32,845 bases of DNA from Breznakibacter xylanolyticus (GCF_003254275.1 NZ_QKZK01000036.1:1-32845), one strand, 5' to 3'. Counted from the stretch's first letter, positions 7,812-14,950 are shown. Notes: generated by a model from the sequence alone, not told the origin. Made by a program: numbers and translations.

Positions 7812-8414
7812 TCATTCCTCAAACTCAAACAGATGCCAATTCTGTTTCAAATCATGGCTCTCATGCCCCGCTTCAAATGCCGCCTTATTCCCAAACCAGC
7901 TCATCACCTCATCGCGGCGCAATTGGGTTGGTTTATCCGACAGACATGTCAAATAGCTGCTCCATGGATACTCCAACGGATGTTTGCAAAAACCATAATG
8001 CACAGGATTGTGGTGAATTTTTGCCACCACATTACATAGATAATCCGGGTTATCAATGCGCTTACGTTGAAAGGGGCGCTCAAACAGGGCACCATGGGTG
8101 TTGTAAAGTTTATTAATAGCCTTTGAATAGGCGTTAAACAAATTTGAAAAGTGCTGGTGCGGTGGTTTGTTTTTTAGACCTGACAGGTCTAAAAAACCAT
8201 CAGATTGACCATTTTCATCCACCCTCACCAACACATGAAAGTGATTTTTCAGCCACACCCACGCATGAGTATCAGCCACCGGCGAAACATATTTTCCGTA
8301 TAGCTTCAAGAAATAATCATAGTCCTCCGGCTCCACAAACAAATCGCACCCTCCTACCCCATGGCTGTAGACGTGATACTCCCCCCCGGCATTTAAACTC
8401 TCAAATGGCTGCAT
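7812..8414 (-). CDS. REP-associated tyrosine transposase (RAYT, Y1/IS200-like)
   Basis: A 200-aa single-domain Y1 HUH nuclease-like protein. The HUH motif is KNHFHVLVRV (His58, His60) and the likely catalytic tyrosine is Tyr96 in LFNAYSKAINK; downstream, GALFERPFQRKRI and the IHHNPVHYGF block are typical of RAYTs. Such proteins are domesticated relatives of IS200 transposases that act on REP palindromes and do not move as classical IS elements. No IS ends were seen around it. Residues about 73-82 (FLDLSGLKN region), between the HUH motif and the tyrosine, are encoded by a near-perfect palindrome (see the repeat entry), which looks like an in-frame insertion. Upstream spacing suggests its own transcription unit. 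Confidence 0.88.
   Translation of the reverse strand: MQPFESLNAGGEYHVYSHGVGGCDLFVEPEDYDYFLKLYGKYVSPVADTHAWVWLKNHFHVLVRVDENGQSDGFLDLSGLKNKPPHQHFSNLFNAYSKAINKLYNTHGALFERPFQRKRIDNPDYLCNVVAKIHHNPVHYGFCKHPLEYPWSSYLTCLSDKPTQLRRDEVMSWFGNKAAFEAGHESHDLKQNWHLFEFEE
8169..8197. repeat. REP-like palindrome inside the RAYT gene
   Basis: Two 14-nt arms, 8169-8182 and 8184-8197, are perfect reverse complements around a single central A (core AGACCTGACAGGTCT flanked by six T and six A). It lies within the transposase coding frame and is translated as part of ...DLSGLKN.... AGACCTGACAGGTCT-type palindromes are, to my knowledge, common interspersed elements in Bacteroidota genomes. Confidence 0.85.
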
Positions 8415-8609
8415 CTTATTTCATATGGATGGTAAAACATTCAATCGACACATCTCTTATAACAGCTATTAAATATGGCAAAACCGCACAACTTTTAAAC
8501 AAAAAACACAACCAGATGACAAAATTATCCATTTCATCTACCAACATCATCCAAAACCGCAACCAATACCCCAGTTACACCCCCCATCACCTCCATCCAA
8601 AACTTTCAC

Positions 8610-8717
8610 TATTTTTGCACATCAACACCCTATATCTTGCATCTTGCTCCTTGTGTCTTGATACTTGCATCTTTATACTTAACATCTTACTACTCACATC
8701 TTGATACTCATACCCTG
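8610..8717 (+). repeat. Promoter box and degenerate heptamer array before ppx
   Basis: The 303-bp gap 8415-8717 contains no gene. A TATTTTTG box (8610-8617) fits the Bacteroidota -7 element, without a convincing TTTG upstream. From 8634 to the ppx ATG at 8718 the sequence is a run of about twelve degenerate 7-bp units (ATCTTGC, ATCTTGC, TCCTTGT, GTCTTGA, TACTTGC, ATCTTTA and so on), with one register slip near 8683. If the promoter call holds, the array is the 5' leader of the ppx mRNA. Confidence 0.7.
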
Positions 8718-9668
8718 ATGAACATCGCCATCATCGACCTGGGCACCAACACCTTCAACCTGCTGGTAGCCGAAACCACCCCCGAGGGTTCCTACGTCAT
8801 CCGCCACGAAAGCAAGTGCCACGCCAAGCTGGGCAAGGGCGGCATCAACCACCGCACCATCACCCCCGAGGCCGTGCAGCGCGGTTTAGATGCCCTGCGC
8901 ACCCACCTGGCCACCATTGCCCGCTTTGAGGTGAACCACGCCAACATTCATTGCTTTGCCACCGCTGCCATCCGCAGCGCCGATAACGGCAACGACTTCG
9001 TCAACCTCGTCAAACAGGAGCTGGGGCTCACCATCCGCGTCATCGACGGACAAACCGAGGCGCAGCTCATCTTCGACGGCATCAAACAAGTGGTGCCCAT
9101 TGCCGACGAAAAAGTGATGGTGCTCGACATTGGGGGCGGCAGCAACGAATTCATCATTGCCAATCGCGATGGCGTCATCTGGAAACACAGCTTCAACCTG
9201 GGCGTCTCAAAGCTCTTCGACAAGTTCTCGCCCAACAGCCCCATCACCCAACCGGAAATCGACACCATCGAAGCCTATTTCGAACAGGAGCTGCAACTAC
9301 TCTTTGACGCCCTGCAGCAACATCCCGTGCACACCCTCATTGGCTCATCGGGCAGCTTCGACACCCTGGCCGCCATGATTTCGGCCAAATACCACCCCCT
9401 GCTCGACGTCAGCAAGCTGCTCACCTATCACATCAGCATGACGCATTTTCACGAGATACACCGCCGCTTCCTGGCTTCAACCATCGAGGAGCGCGCCGCC
9501 ATGAAACGCATGGATCCACATCGCGTCGAACTCATCGTGCTGGCATCCATGTTCATCCACTTCATCGTCAAACGATGCGACATCACCCAAATGTGGCAGT
9601 GCGCCTACGCCCTCAAAGAAGGCGCACTGCTCAACATCATCCATAAAAGTTCTGTTTTTAATAAATAG
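8718..9668 (+). CDS. Ppx/GppA family phosphatase (exopolyphosphatase-like)
   Basis: A 316-aa member of the ASKHA-fold Ppx/GppA family, which hydrolyses polyphosphate or pppGpp. Seen: phosphate-1 loop NIAIIDLGTNTFNLLVAE at the N terminus (Asp7), TAAIRSADNG, the family's Glu-containing segment VIDGQTEAQLIFDGI, the phosphate-2 loop VMVLDIGGGSNEFI, and GSSGSFDTLAAM. It is a short form, without the C-terminal HD-like extension of E. coli Ppx, as usual in Bacteroidota. The ATG at 8718 gives the canonical N terminus; an upstream in-frame ATG at 8637 would only add translated heptamer repeats. Substrate (polyphosphate or pppGpp) cannot be told. Confidence 0.93.
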   Translation: MNIAIIDLGTNTFNLLVAETTPEGSYVIRHESKCHAKLGKGGINHRTITPEAVQRGLDALRTHLATIARFEVNHANIHCFATAAIRSADNGNDFVNLVKQELGLTIRVIDGQTEAQLIFDGIKQVVPIADEKVMVLDIGGGSNEFIIANRDGVIWKHSFNLGVSKLFDKFSPNSPITQPEIDTIEAYFEQELQLLFDALQQHPVHTLIGSSGSFDTLAAMISAKYHPLLDVSKLLTYHISMTHFHEIHRRFLASTIEERAAMKRMDPHRVELIVLASMFIHFIVKRCDITQMWQCAYALKEGALLNIIHKSSVFNK

Positions 9669-9741
9669 TAGCAAGACACAAATAGCAAGTATCAAGACAA
9701 TCAAACATCGTCTCAACTCTTGATACTTGATACCTGATAAA
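9669..9741 (+). repeat. Inverted heptamer repeats after ppx
   Basis: The same 7-bp family as before ppx occurs first in reverse orientation (CAAGACA, CAAATAG, CAAGTAT, CAAGACA between about 9672 and 9699) and then forward (CTCTTGA, TACTTGA, TACCTGA at about 9717-9737). The two halves could pair into a long imperfect hairpin downstream of the ppx stop. A third short copy (TTGATAC, TTAATGC, CTGATAA at 10112-10132) precedes the next gene. Confidence 0.65.
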
Positions 9742-9819
9742 ATTTCGTTTAATTAGTACAATCGAATAATAGACAAGAAGAATTATTGACCATAGACCAA
9801 TAACGTTTAGTTAAGCCCC

Positions 9820-9988
9820 AAGGGGGCGACAGCATTAGAGCAGGGCTAAGCCCTGTTAAATGTAGAAATCGCGCTCAAGCCATGAAAGGGGTTAAGCTTT
9901 CGCCCTTTCAGGGCTCTAAGAATGAGTTTGCATTCATCGTAGGGCGATGCCCTACGCTACTGCTTATCGCCCTTTCAGGGCATAACTT
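9820..9988. repeat. Cluster of GCCC-type palindromes (REP-like)
   Basis: The 476-bp gap 9669-10144 has no gene. It holds several short palindromes: CAGGGC-TAA-GCCCTG (9841-9855), TGAAAGGG (9883-9890) facing CCCTTTCA (9903-9910), GCCCTTTCAGGGC twice (9902-9914 and 9969-9981), and CGTAGGGC-GAT-GCCCTACG (9938-9956). AGTTAAG/CTTAACG-like sequences frame the cluster. Alternating GGGC palindromes of this kind are known interspersed repeats in many Bacteroidota. The rest, 9989-10144, is low-information sequence rich in AGACTG/GAAGA words. Confidence 0.7.
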
Positions 9989-10144
9989 AACGATATTGAA
10001 CCATAGACAGACTGATTAGACTGCGAAGACGAAGAAGACTGATCTAAATATCTTTCCTAATCTCATCATCTGTCTCAGCGTCTGATGTCTTCTTCTCTTA
10101 ACGAAACGAAATTGATACTTAATGCCTGATAATAAAAAAAAGCC

Positions 10145-11308
10145 ATGTCCAAAATCCTAGTCATCGACGACCAAAAAGGCATCCGCAACACCCTCAAGGA
10201 TGTGCTCGAATACGAGAGCCACGAAGTTTCGCTGGCCGAAAACGGCCCGCAAGGTCTGCAACTGTTTGAAGCCGAAAAACACGAAGTGGTGCTTTGCGAC
10301 ATCAAAATGCCCGACATGGATGGCATGGAGGTGCTTGGCCGCATCCTGGCCATCAACCCCGACGTGCCCGTGATCATGATCTCGGGTCACGGCAACATCG
10401 ACACCGCCGTGGAAGCCATCAAAAAAGGCGCCTACGACTTCATCGAGAAACCCCTCGACCTCAATCGCCTGCTGGTGTGCATCCGCAACGCCGTCGAGAA
10501 AAAAGAACTCGTCACCGAAACCCGCGTGCTCAAAAAACAGGTGAGCAAGACCTACGAAATGGTGGGACAGTCCGACGCCATCAACAAGGTGAAAGCCATG
10601 ATTGATAAAGTGGCACCCACCGATGCCCGCGTGCTCATCACCGGCAGCAACGGTACCGGCAAGGAGCTCATTGCCCGTGCCCTGCACGAAAAAAGCCCCC
10701 GCGCCGCCATGCCTTTCATCGAAGTCAACTGCGCCGCCATCCCCTCCGAACTTATCGAAAGCGAACTCTTTGGCCACGAAAAAGGCGCATTCACCTCGGC
10801 CATCAAACAACGCAAAGGCAAGTTCGAACAAGCCGACGGCGGCACCATCTTCCTCGACGAAATTGGCGATATGAGCCTCTCAGCCCAAGCCAAGGTGCTG
10901 CGCGCCCTGCAAGAAAATATCATCTCACGCGTGGGCAGCGACAAGGACATCCGCGTGGACGTGCGCGTGCTGGCCGCCACCAACAAAAACCTACAGGACG
11001 AAATTAAAAAAGGAACCTTCCGCGAGGATCTCTACCACCGCCTCAGCGTCATCCTCATACACGCCCCGGCGCTCAACGATCGCCTCGACGACATCCCCCT
11101 GCTGGCCGAATACTTTTTGAAGAAGATTTGTGACGAACTGAAATGTCCCCCCAAACAACTCGACCAACAGGCCATCATCGAGCTCCAATCCATCAACTGG
11201 ACCGGCAATATCCGCGAATTCCGCAACGTGATGGAACGTCTCATCATCCTCTGCACCGACACCATCACCGCCGAGGATGTAAAAACCTATGCCCGGCCAA
11301 ATATTTAA
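10145..11308 (+). CDS. Sigma-54-type (NtrC family) response regulator lacking the DNA-binding domain
   Basis: A 387-aa two-domain protein. N-terminal receiver (1-120): acidic pair DD at 8-9, phospho-acceptor Asp52 in LCDIKMPDMDG, Lys102 in FIEKPLD. Then a sigma-54 interaction AAA+ domain (about 135-375): Walker A GSNGTGKE (167-174), loop GAFTSA (214-219, usually GAFTGA), Walker B FLDEIGD (Asp238, Glu239), and NWTGNIREFRNVMERL near the end. It stops about 15 residues after the AAA+ domain, so the Fis-type HTH found in full-length NtrC proteins is missing; no HTH-like reading was seen in other frames just downstream. Such regulators could activate sigma-54 promoters from solution. No histidine kinase gene is adjacent. 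First ATG chosen; it gives the normal receiver start. Confidence 0.93.
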   Translation: MSKILVIDDQKGIRNTLKDVLEYESHEVSLAENGPQGLQLFEAEKHEVVLCDIKMPDMDGMEVLGRILAINPDVPVIMISGHGNIDTAVEAIKKGAYDFIEKPLDLNRLLVCIRNAVEKKELVTETRVLKKQVSKTYEMVGQSDAINKVKAMIDKVAPTDARVLITGSNGTGKELIARALHEKSPRAAMPFIEVNCAAIPSELIESELFGHEKGAFTSAIKQRKGKFEQADGGTIFLDEIGDMSLSAQAKVLRALQENIISRVGSDKDIRVDVRVLAATNKNLQDEIKKGTFREDLYHRLSVILIHAPALNDRLDDIPLLAEYFLKKICDELKCPPKQLDQQAIIELQSINWTGNIREFRNVMERLIILCTDTITAEDVKTYARPNI

Positions 11309-11447
11309 TATTTCGCTTCCCCCCACATTTTTTTTCACAAATGGCCTCTACTTTTAATTCTTATTTTTATTTTTATTAGCCGTTAATCCCTGTTTCACTT
11401 TTGCTTGAACCGGGTGCTCTTTTTTGATGAACTATTTTTCTCATAAG

Positions 11448-11522
11448 ATGAATGAAACGTTGCAAGACCTTGATTTTCCCAAAGCCTTGAAACGAAATCT
11501 TGATACTTTTTACACCAAATGA
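11448..11522 (+). CDS. Possible small leader ORF (24 aa), coupled to the next gene
   Basis: ATG at 11448 opens a 24-codon frame (MNETLQDLDFPKALKRNLDT..) whose TGA at 11520-11522 overlaps the ATG at 11519 of the following gene as ATGA. Such an overlap is the classic arrangement for translational coupling. The peptide is charged and has no recognisable family. It could also be an artefact or the remnant of an original N terminus that is now in another frame. The upstream part of the gap (11309-11447) holds only T-rich sequence. Confidence 0.35.
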   Translation: MNETLQDLDFPKALKRNLDTFYTK

Positions 11523-12064
11523 AGAATCCCGTTCAATTCTCATACCGCATCACCCAAAACGGGATGGCCAAAATGACCTTTGCCGTCAATGGCAACCAGG
11601 TCGACTTTGATGCCACCAACCACGCCAACCCCCTCTACGACCTGCTCAACGGCATGGCCGGAATGATTCTCAACCCGGCTCACATGTGGGGCGAAGAAAA
11701 CCAGGCCTGGATTGAGTGGTATGGCCAAAACGGGGCTCTCCGATGGGTGCTCACCACCCCCGACGGAGACACCCTTCAAGTAAAAATCTTTAAAATCACC
11801 GACATCTTTGACGACTCCGGCACCGACCTGGCCATCGATGCCTCCTGCAAGATGAACCTCTTTTTCTACGCCATACTCAAAGAACTCGACGACATGATCA
11901 AACAAATGGGACTCCTCAACTACTCCCAAAAATGGCAAAAAGACGAGTTCCCCGTCACCACCTTCCTATTCCTCAAAAAACAACTCATCGACAAAGGCGT
12001 CTGGGAAATTACCACACCCCAATCCTCCATCCTCGCTCAGGAAATGGATCTGCTCCTTGGCTAA
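11519..12064 (+). CDS. Protein of unknown function (181 aa)
   Basis: I do not recognise this protein. It has no signal peptide, membrane segment or cysteine pattern. The first half looks beta-rich with aromatic strands (VQFSYRITQNG, AWIEWYGQNGALRWVLTT, DTLQVKIFKITDIF), and the second half looks helical (KMNLFFYAILKELDDMIKQMG, then FLFLKKQLIDKGVW). This alpha/beta cytosolic look is like many immunity-type or DUF proteins, but I see no specific motif. Codon use (C-rich third positions) matches its neighbours, so it is a real gene. The start ATG overlaps the stop of the small upstream ORF. A single gene followed by a repeat-rich gap. Confidence 0.8.
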   Translation: MKNPVQFSYRITQNGMAKMTFAVNGNQVDFDATNHANPLYDLLNGMAGMILNPAHMWGEENQAWIEWYGQNGALRWVLTTPDGDTLQVKIFKITDIFDDSGTDLAIDASCKMNLFFYAILKELDDMIKQMGLLNYSQKWQKDEFPVTTFLFLKKQLIDKGVWEITTPQSSILAQEMDLLLG

Positions 12065-12106
12065 TACAACGTGCTCATAACCCAATCACCCAACGTCACC
12101 ACACTC

Positions 12107-12605
12107 AGAGCCATCGGCTCGCCCCATCTTGTAAGGCTGGATTTCAATCCAGTCCACACCACCGCATCAAAGCCCCTCACATCCATCCCAGAGCCATCCG
12201 CTCGCCCAATCTTGTAACACTGGATTTTAATCCAGTCAAGTCCTCCCACCCCAACAAAAAACCTCCACAGCCCGAAAATCTGTATCATTTTATACAAACA
12301 CCTCCACCCCCAATCTCCCCCAATCACCGAAAACCCCTCAATCCCCACTTTCTGAAAGCCTTACCACGCAAGGGATTCAGAAAGTTTACCCCACCCTCAA
12401 GCATAGATGGTGTATAGATGAAGCATAGATAAAGCATAGATAGTGTATGAAGAGTGCATGAACAATTTAGTTCAATAGCCCTTTTTCACTCCCCTCCAAA
12501 ATTCCCAAAAAGTATAAACACCCAATCCCCCGGGAATTGGCACGCCCCCTCCCACACAGAGGCGGCGACTCTCCCCATCCTGTAAGGCTGGATTTCAATC
12601 CTGTC
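12107..12605 (+). repeat. Three 48-bp imperfect direct repeats in a gene-free gap
   Basis: The 632-bp gap 12065-12696 has no supported gene. It carries three copies of a 48-bp unit at 12107-12154, 12190-12237 and 12558-12605. Each has a left hairpin-like half (AGAGCCATCGGCTCGCCC in copy 1; AGAGGCGGCGACTCTCCC in copy 3) and a right half (ATCTTGTAAGGCTGGATTTC in copy 1) carrying the palindrome TGGATTTCAATCCA, or TGGATTTTAATCCA in copy 2. All are in the same orientation. This is the structure expected of a REP-like or miniature mobile repeat. Confidence 0.8.
12401..12463 (+). repeat. 11-bp tandem repeat array
   Basis: Five complete units and a partial sixth with an exact 11-bp period: GCATAGATGGT, GTATAGATGAA, GCATAGATAAA, GCATAGATAGT, GTATGAAGAGT, GCATGAAC. 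The period is close to one helical turn, so the same face of DNA is presented repeatedly. It sits between the second and third 48-bp repeats, about 230 bp upstream of hydF. Confidence 0.8.
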
Positions 12606-12696
12606 AAGGCCAGCCCTCCCTCACGCACTCAAAGGGCATCAAACTCCCCAAAAAACTTTCTAACTTTACCCCCTCATCACTAAATCCACTCCCGCC

Positions 12697-13887
12697 ATGC
12701 CTAAAGACCGCCACCCCCACATCGGCATCTACGGACGCCGCAACAACGGTAAAAGCACCCTCATCAACCGACTGGCCGGCCAGGACGTAGCCATCGTCAG
12801 CAACGTGCCCGGAACCACCACCGATCCCGTGAAAAAATCCCTCGAAATCACCGGCTTCGGCCCCGTGGTGCTCGTCGACACCGCCGGCATCGACGACCAT
12901 GGCGAACTGGGACTCAAACGCGTCAACAAAACCCACCACTCCCTCAGCCTCATCGACCTGGCCGTGGTGGTCATCGCCAACAACTGCTTTGACGACCTCG
13001 AAGCCCAGCTCATCCAAAAAATTAAACACTACGACATCCCTTTCATCGTGGTGGCCAACAAATCCGACCAGCAACCCCTCTCCAACCACATCGCCTCGCT
13101 GTGCGTCAGCGCCGGCGCCCTGGCCGTGGTCGAGTTCAACCAGCACGCCTCCATCGACCCCGTGGTGTCGGCCATCCAAAAAGCCATTCCCGAAGCATCA
13201 TTCAAAAACCCGCCCCTGCTGGGCGACCTCATCCACCCTAACGACATCGTGTTGCTCATCACCCCCATCGACATCGCAGCCCCCGAAGGTCGCATGATTC
13301 TCCCGCAGGTGCAGGCCATCCGCGACACACTCGACAACGATGCCGTTTGCATCGTCCTCAAAGAAACCCAGGTCGATGCCTTCCTCAAAAACACCGCCAT
13401 CCAACCCGCCATCGCCATCACCGACAGCCAGGTGTTCGACAAGGCCAACCAAATGATCCCCCCCCACATCCCCCTCACCAGCTTCAGCATCATGCTGGCC
13501 CGCTTCAAAGGCGACTTTGAAAACTACAAAAAGGGAACCCCGCACATCTCAATGCTCAACAACGGCGACCGCGTCCTCATTCTCGAATCCTGCACCCACC
13601 ACACCACCTGCGATGACATCGGTCGCGTGAAAATACCCCGCTGGATGCGCCAGTTCACCGGCAAGGAACTCGACTTCGATGTGGTGGCCGGTCTCGATGC
13701 CATCCCCCGCCCCATCAACCAATATGCCTTGTTGATACAATGCGGCGGATGTATGATTACCCGAAAACAAATCCTCAACCGCCTCAAACCTGCCATCGAC
13801 GCCGGCATTCCCGTCACCAACTACGGCATGGCCATCGCCTGGATGCACGGCATCTACCAGCGTGCCATAAAACCATTCAACAATTAA
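12697..13887 (+). CDS. hydF: [FeFe]-hydrogenase H-cluster maturation GTPase HydF
   Basis: HydF is the scaffold on which HydE and HydG build the 2Fe subcluster before transfer to the hydrogenase. In this 396-aa protein the GTPase domain shows G1 GRRNNGKS (13-20), the G2 segment PGTTTDPV, G3 DTAG (61-64) and G4 NKSD (121-124). The C-terminal Fe-S cluster domain has ESCTHH (Cys299, His301) and QCGGC (Cys349, Cys352). The second motif normally reads HCxxC; here the ligand-position His is Gln348. The C terminus PVTNYGMAIAWMHG is typical. hydE, hydG and the hydrogenase genes are not in the window, so it is an orphan location. It implies fermentative or anaerobic hydrogen metabolism. The next gene begins 9 bp after the stop and is likely co-transcribed. 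Confidence 0.96.
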   Translation: MPKDRHPHIGIYGRRNNGKSTLINRLAGQDVAIVSNVPGTTTDPVKKSLEITGFGPVVLVDTAGIDDHGELGLKRVNKTHHSLSLIDLAVVVIANNCFDDLEAQLIQKIKHYDIPFIVVANKSDQQPLSNHIASLCVSAGALAVVEFNQHASIDPVVSAIQKAIPEASFKNPPLLGDLIHPNDIVLLITPIDIAAPEGRMILPQVQAIRDTLDNDAVCIVLKETQVDAFLKNTAIQPAIAITDSQVFDKANQMIPPHIPLTSFSIMLARFKGDFENYKKGTPHISMLNNGDRVLILESCTHHTTCDDIGRVKIPRWMRQFTGKELDFDVVAGLDAIPRPINQYALLIQCGGCMITRKQILNRLKPAIDAGIPVTNYGMAIAWMHGIYQRAIKPFNN

Positions 13888-13896
13888 TCATCTCTC

Positions 13897-14301
13897 ATGT
13901 CTCAAAACTATCATTACGAACTGGAATTTAAGGTGCGCGACTACGAATGCGACCTCCAAGGAATCGTCAACAACAGCGTCTATCAAAACTACCTCGAACA
14001 CGCACGCCATGAGTTTCTGCTCACGCTGGGACTTAACTTTCAGGAATTATTTCATCAGGGAATCGTGGCCGTAGTGGCTCGCATCGATCTGGCCTACAAA
14101 ACTCCGCTCAAAAGCGGCGACCACTTCGTGGTGCGTCTCCGACTGGTCCACGAAGGTCTCAAATACATCTTTTACCAAGACATCTACCGCCTGCCCGACC
14201 AAAAAATATGCCTCAAAGGCATCGTCACCACCACCAGCCTCATCAACGGCAAACTGGCCATCTGTAACGACCTTGTCAACGCCATCCAAAAACTCCCCTG
14301 A
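13897..14301 (+). CDS. Acyl-CoA thioesterase, 4-hydroxybenzoyl-CoA thioesterase/YbgC-like
   Basis: A single hot-dog-fold thioesterase of 134 aa. The active-site region is CDLQGIVNNSVYQNYLEHAR, with Asp19 in the position of the catalytic Asp and the GIVNN turn conserved, followed by the long helix and IDLAYKTPLKSGD. These enzymes hydrolyse acyl-CoA or acyl-ACP thioesters in the cytosol; the actual substrate is not predictable. It follows hydF by 9 bp in the same direction; the pairing is not one I know as functional. Length is normal for the family. Confidence 0.9.
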   Translation: MSQNYHYELEFKVRDYECDLQGIVNNSVYQNYLEHARHEFLLTLGLNFQELFHQGIVAVVARIDLAYKTPLKSGDHFVVRLRLVHEGLKYIFYQDIYRLPDQKICLKGIVTTTSLINGKLAICNDLVNAIQKLP

Positions 14302-14305
14302 GGCT

Positions 14306-14737
14306 TCACCTCACCTTCAACTGCTTGATGGCCAACACTCGTTTGTTCGTCAACCAACCCATCGCTTCTTCTTCTGATGAAAATAACCGATACTGAATGC
14401 GCGGATTATCAATCAAGTTGGCAAACATAAACCCGTAAGCCGTCATCTTGGGCTGGTTGTGCAAGTCGGCCCACACCACCTGATCAAAACACAAACTCAT
14501 CTCCTCAAAAATACTCACCAACTCCTGCACCTGACCGATATCATAAGTAAAATGCCCATTCCGACAATCGTGCAACACATTCAACGTCCGGGGCAGCGAC
14601 CGATCGGCAGCTATCTTCAAATAATTTTCACGCATATGCTCATAACTCAGTTGACCATTGTGACTAATCACAAACAACTGATCCTCCGACATAAATGTCC
14701 AGTAAGTCGAACCCGTGGTGGTATGAATCGCTAACAT
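14306..14737 (-). CDS. Protein of unknown function, STAS/SpoIIAA-like appearance
   Basis: A 143-aa cytosolic protein without signal peptide or membrane segment. The order strand (LFVISHNGQLSYEHM), helix, strand (TLNVLHDCRNGHF), helix (VQELVSIFEEMSL), strand (VVWADLHNQPKMTAYGFMF), and the ending LFSSEEEAMGWL resemble SpoIIAA/STAS-type proteins of Bacteroidota, where a late (S/T)xEEAxxWL segment is common. I make no functional claim beyond that. The start at 14737 adds 15 residues before another ATG at 14692 (MSEDQLFVI), which is an equally possible start. It is convergent with the thioesterase gene, with 4 bp between the two stops. Confidence 0.75.
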   Translation of the reverse strand: MLAIHTTTGSTYWTFMSEDQLFVISHNGQLSYEHMRENYLKIAADRSLPRTLNVLHDCRNGHFTYDIGQVQELVSIFEEMSLCFDQVVWADLHNQPKMTAYGFMFANLIDNPRIQYRLFSSEEEAMGWLTNKRVLAIKQLKVR

Positions 14738-14876
14738 ATCGACAAATTGGGGGGTTATTCTCGCTTTTTAACGATTTTTAAATTTAATCATAAAAAACAT
14801 CGATTATCCCCTCTTCCCCCGAATACTGACCAACTTGCATTTTAAATAGACGAAACACCTTTTTTGAAACACCAAA

Positions 14877-14908
14877 TGGTAGAGGCACGGCATGCCGTGC
14901 CTCTACCA
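14877..14908. repeat. Perfect 32-bp palindrome
   Basis: The two 16-nt halves (left half TGGTAGAGGCACGGCA) are exact reverse complements without any spacer. It stands in the divergent gap between the 143-aa gene and the Rpn nuclease gene, 19 bp upstream of the -7 box of the latter. GAGGCACGGCATGCCGTGCCTC-type palindromes occur as interspersed repeats in several phyla, so it is probably a REP-like element and not a dedicated operator. Confidence 0.85.
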
Positions 14909-14926
14909 CATGCCATCCATTTTTAC

Positions 14927-14934
14927 TATCTTTG
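14927..14934 (+). promoter_or_regulatory. -7 promoter box of the Rpn nuclease gene
   Basis: TATCTTTG matches TAnnTTTG. No TTTG is present at the -33 distance, where the sequence runs out of the 32-bp palindrome. The start codon at 14951 is 16 bp after the box, so the mRNA leader would be very short (about 10 nt). Confidence 0.6.
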
Positions 14935-14950
14935 CACCAAACAGCACGTT

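Noticed and set aside
8637-8717. N-terminal extension of the Ppx/GppA protein
   Set aside because: Made only of translated heptamer repeats; the conserved family N terminus begins at the ATG at 8718.
9669-10144. tRNA or other structured housekeeping RNA in the gap
   Set aside because: The stems are short GGGC palindromes without a cloverleaf or T-loop consensus.
11309-11447. Lost HTH domain of the response regulator in another frame
   Set aside because: The three forward frames just downstream show T-rich non-coding sequence and nothing like a Fis HTH.
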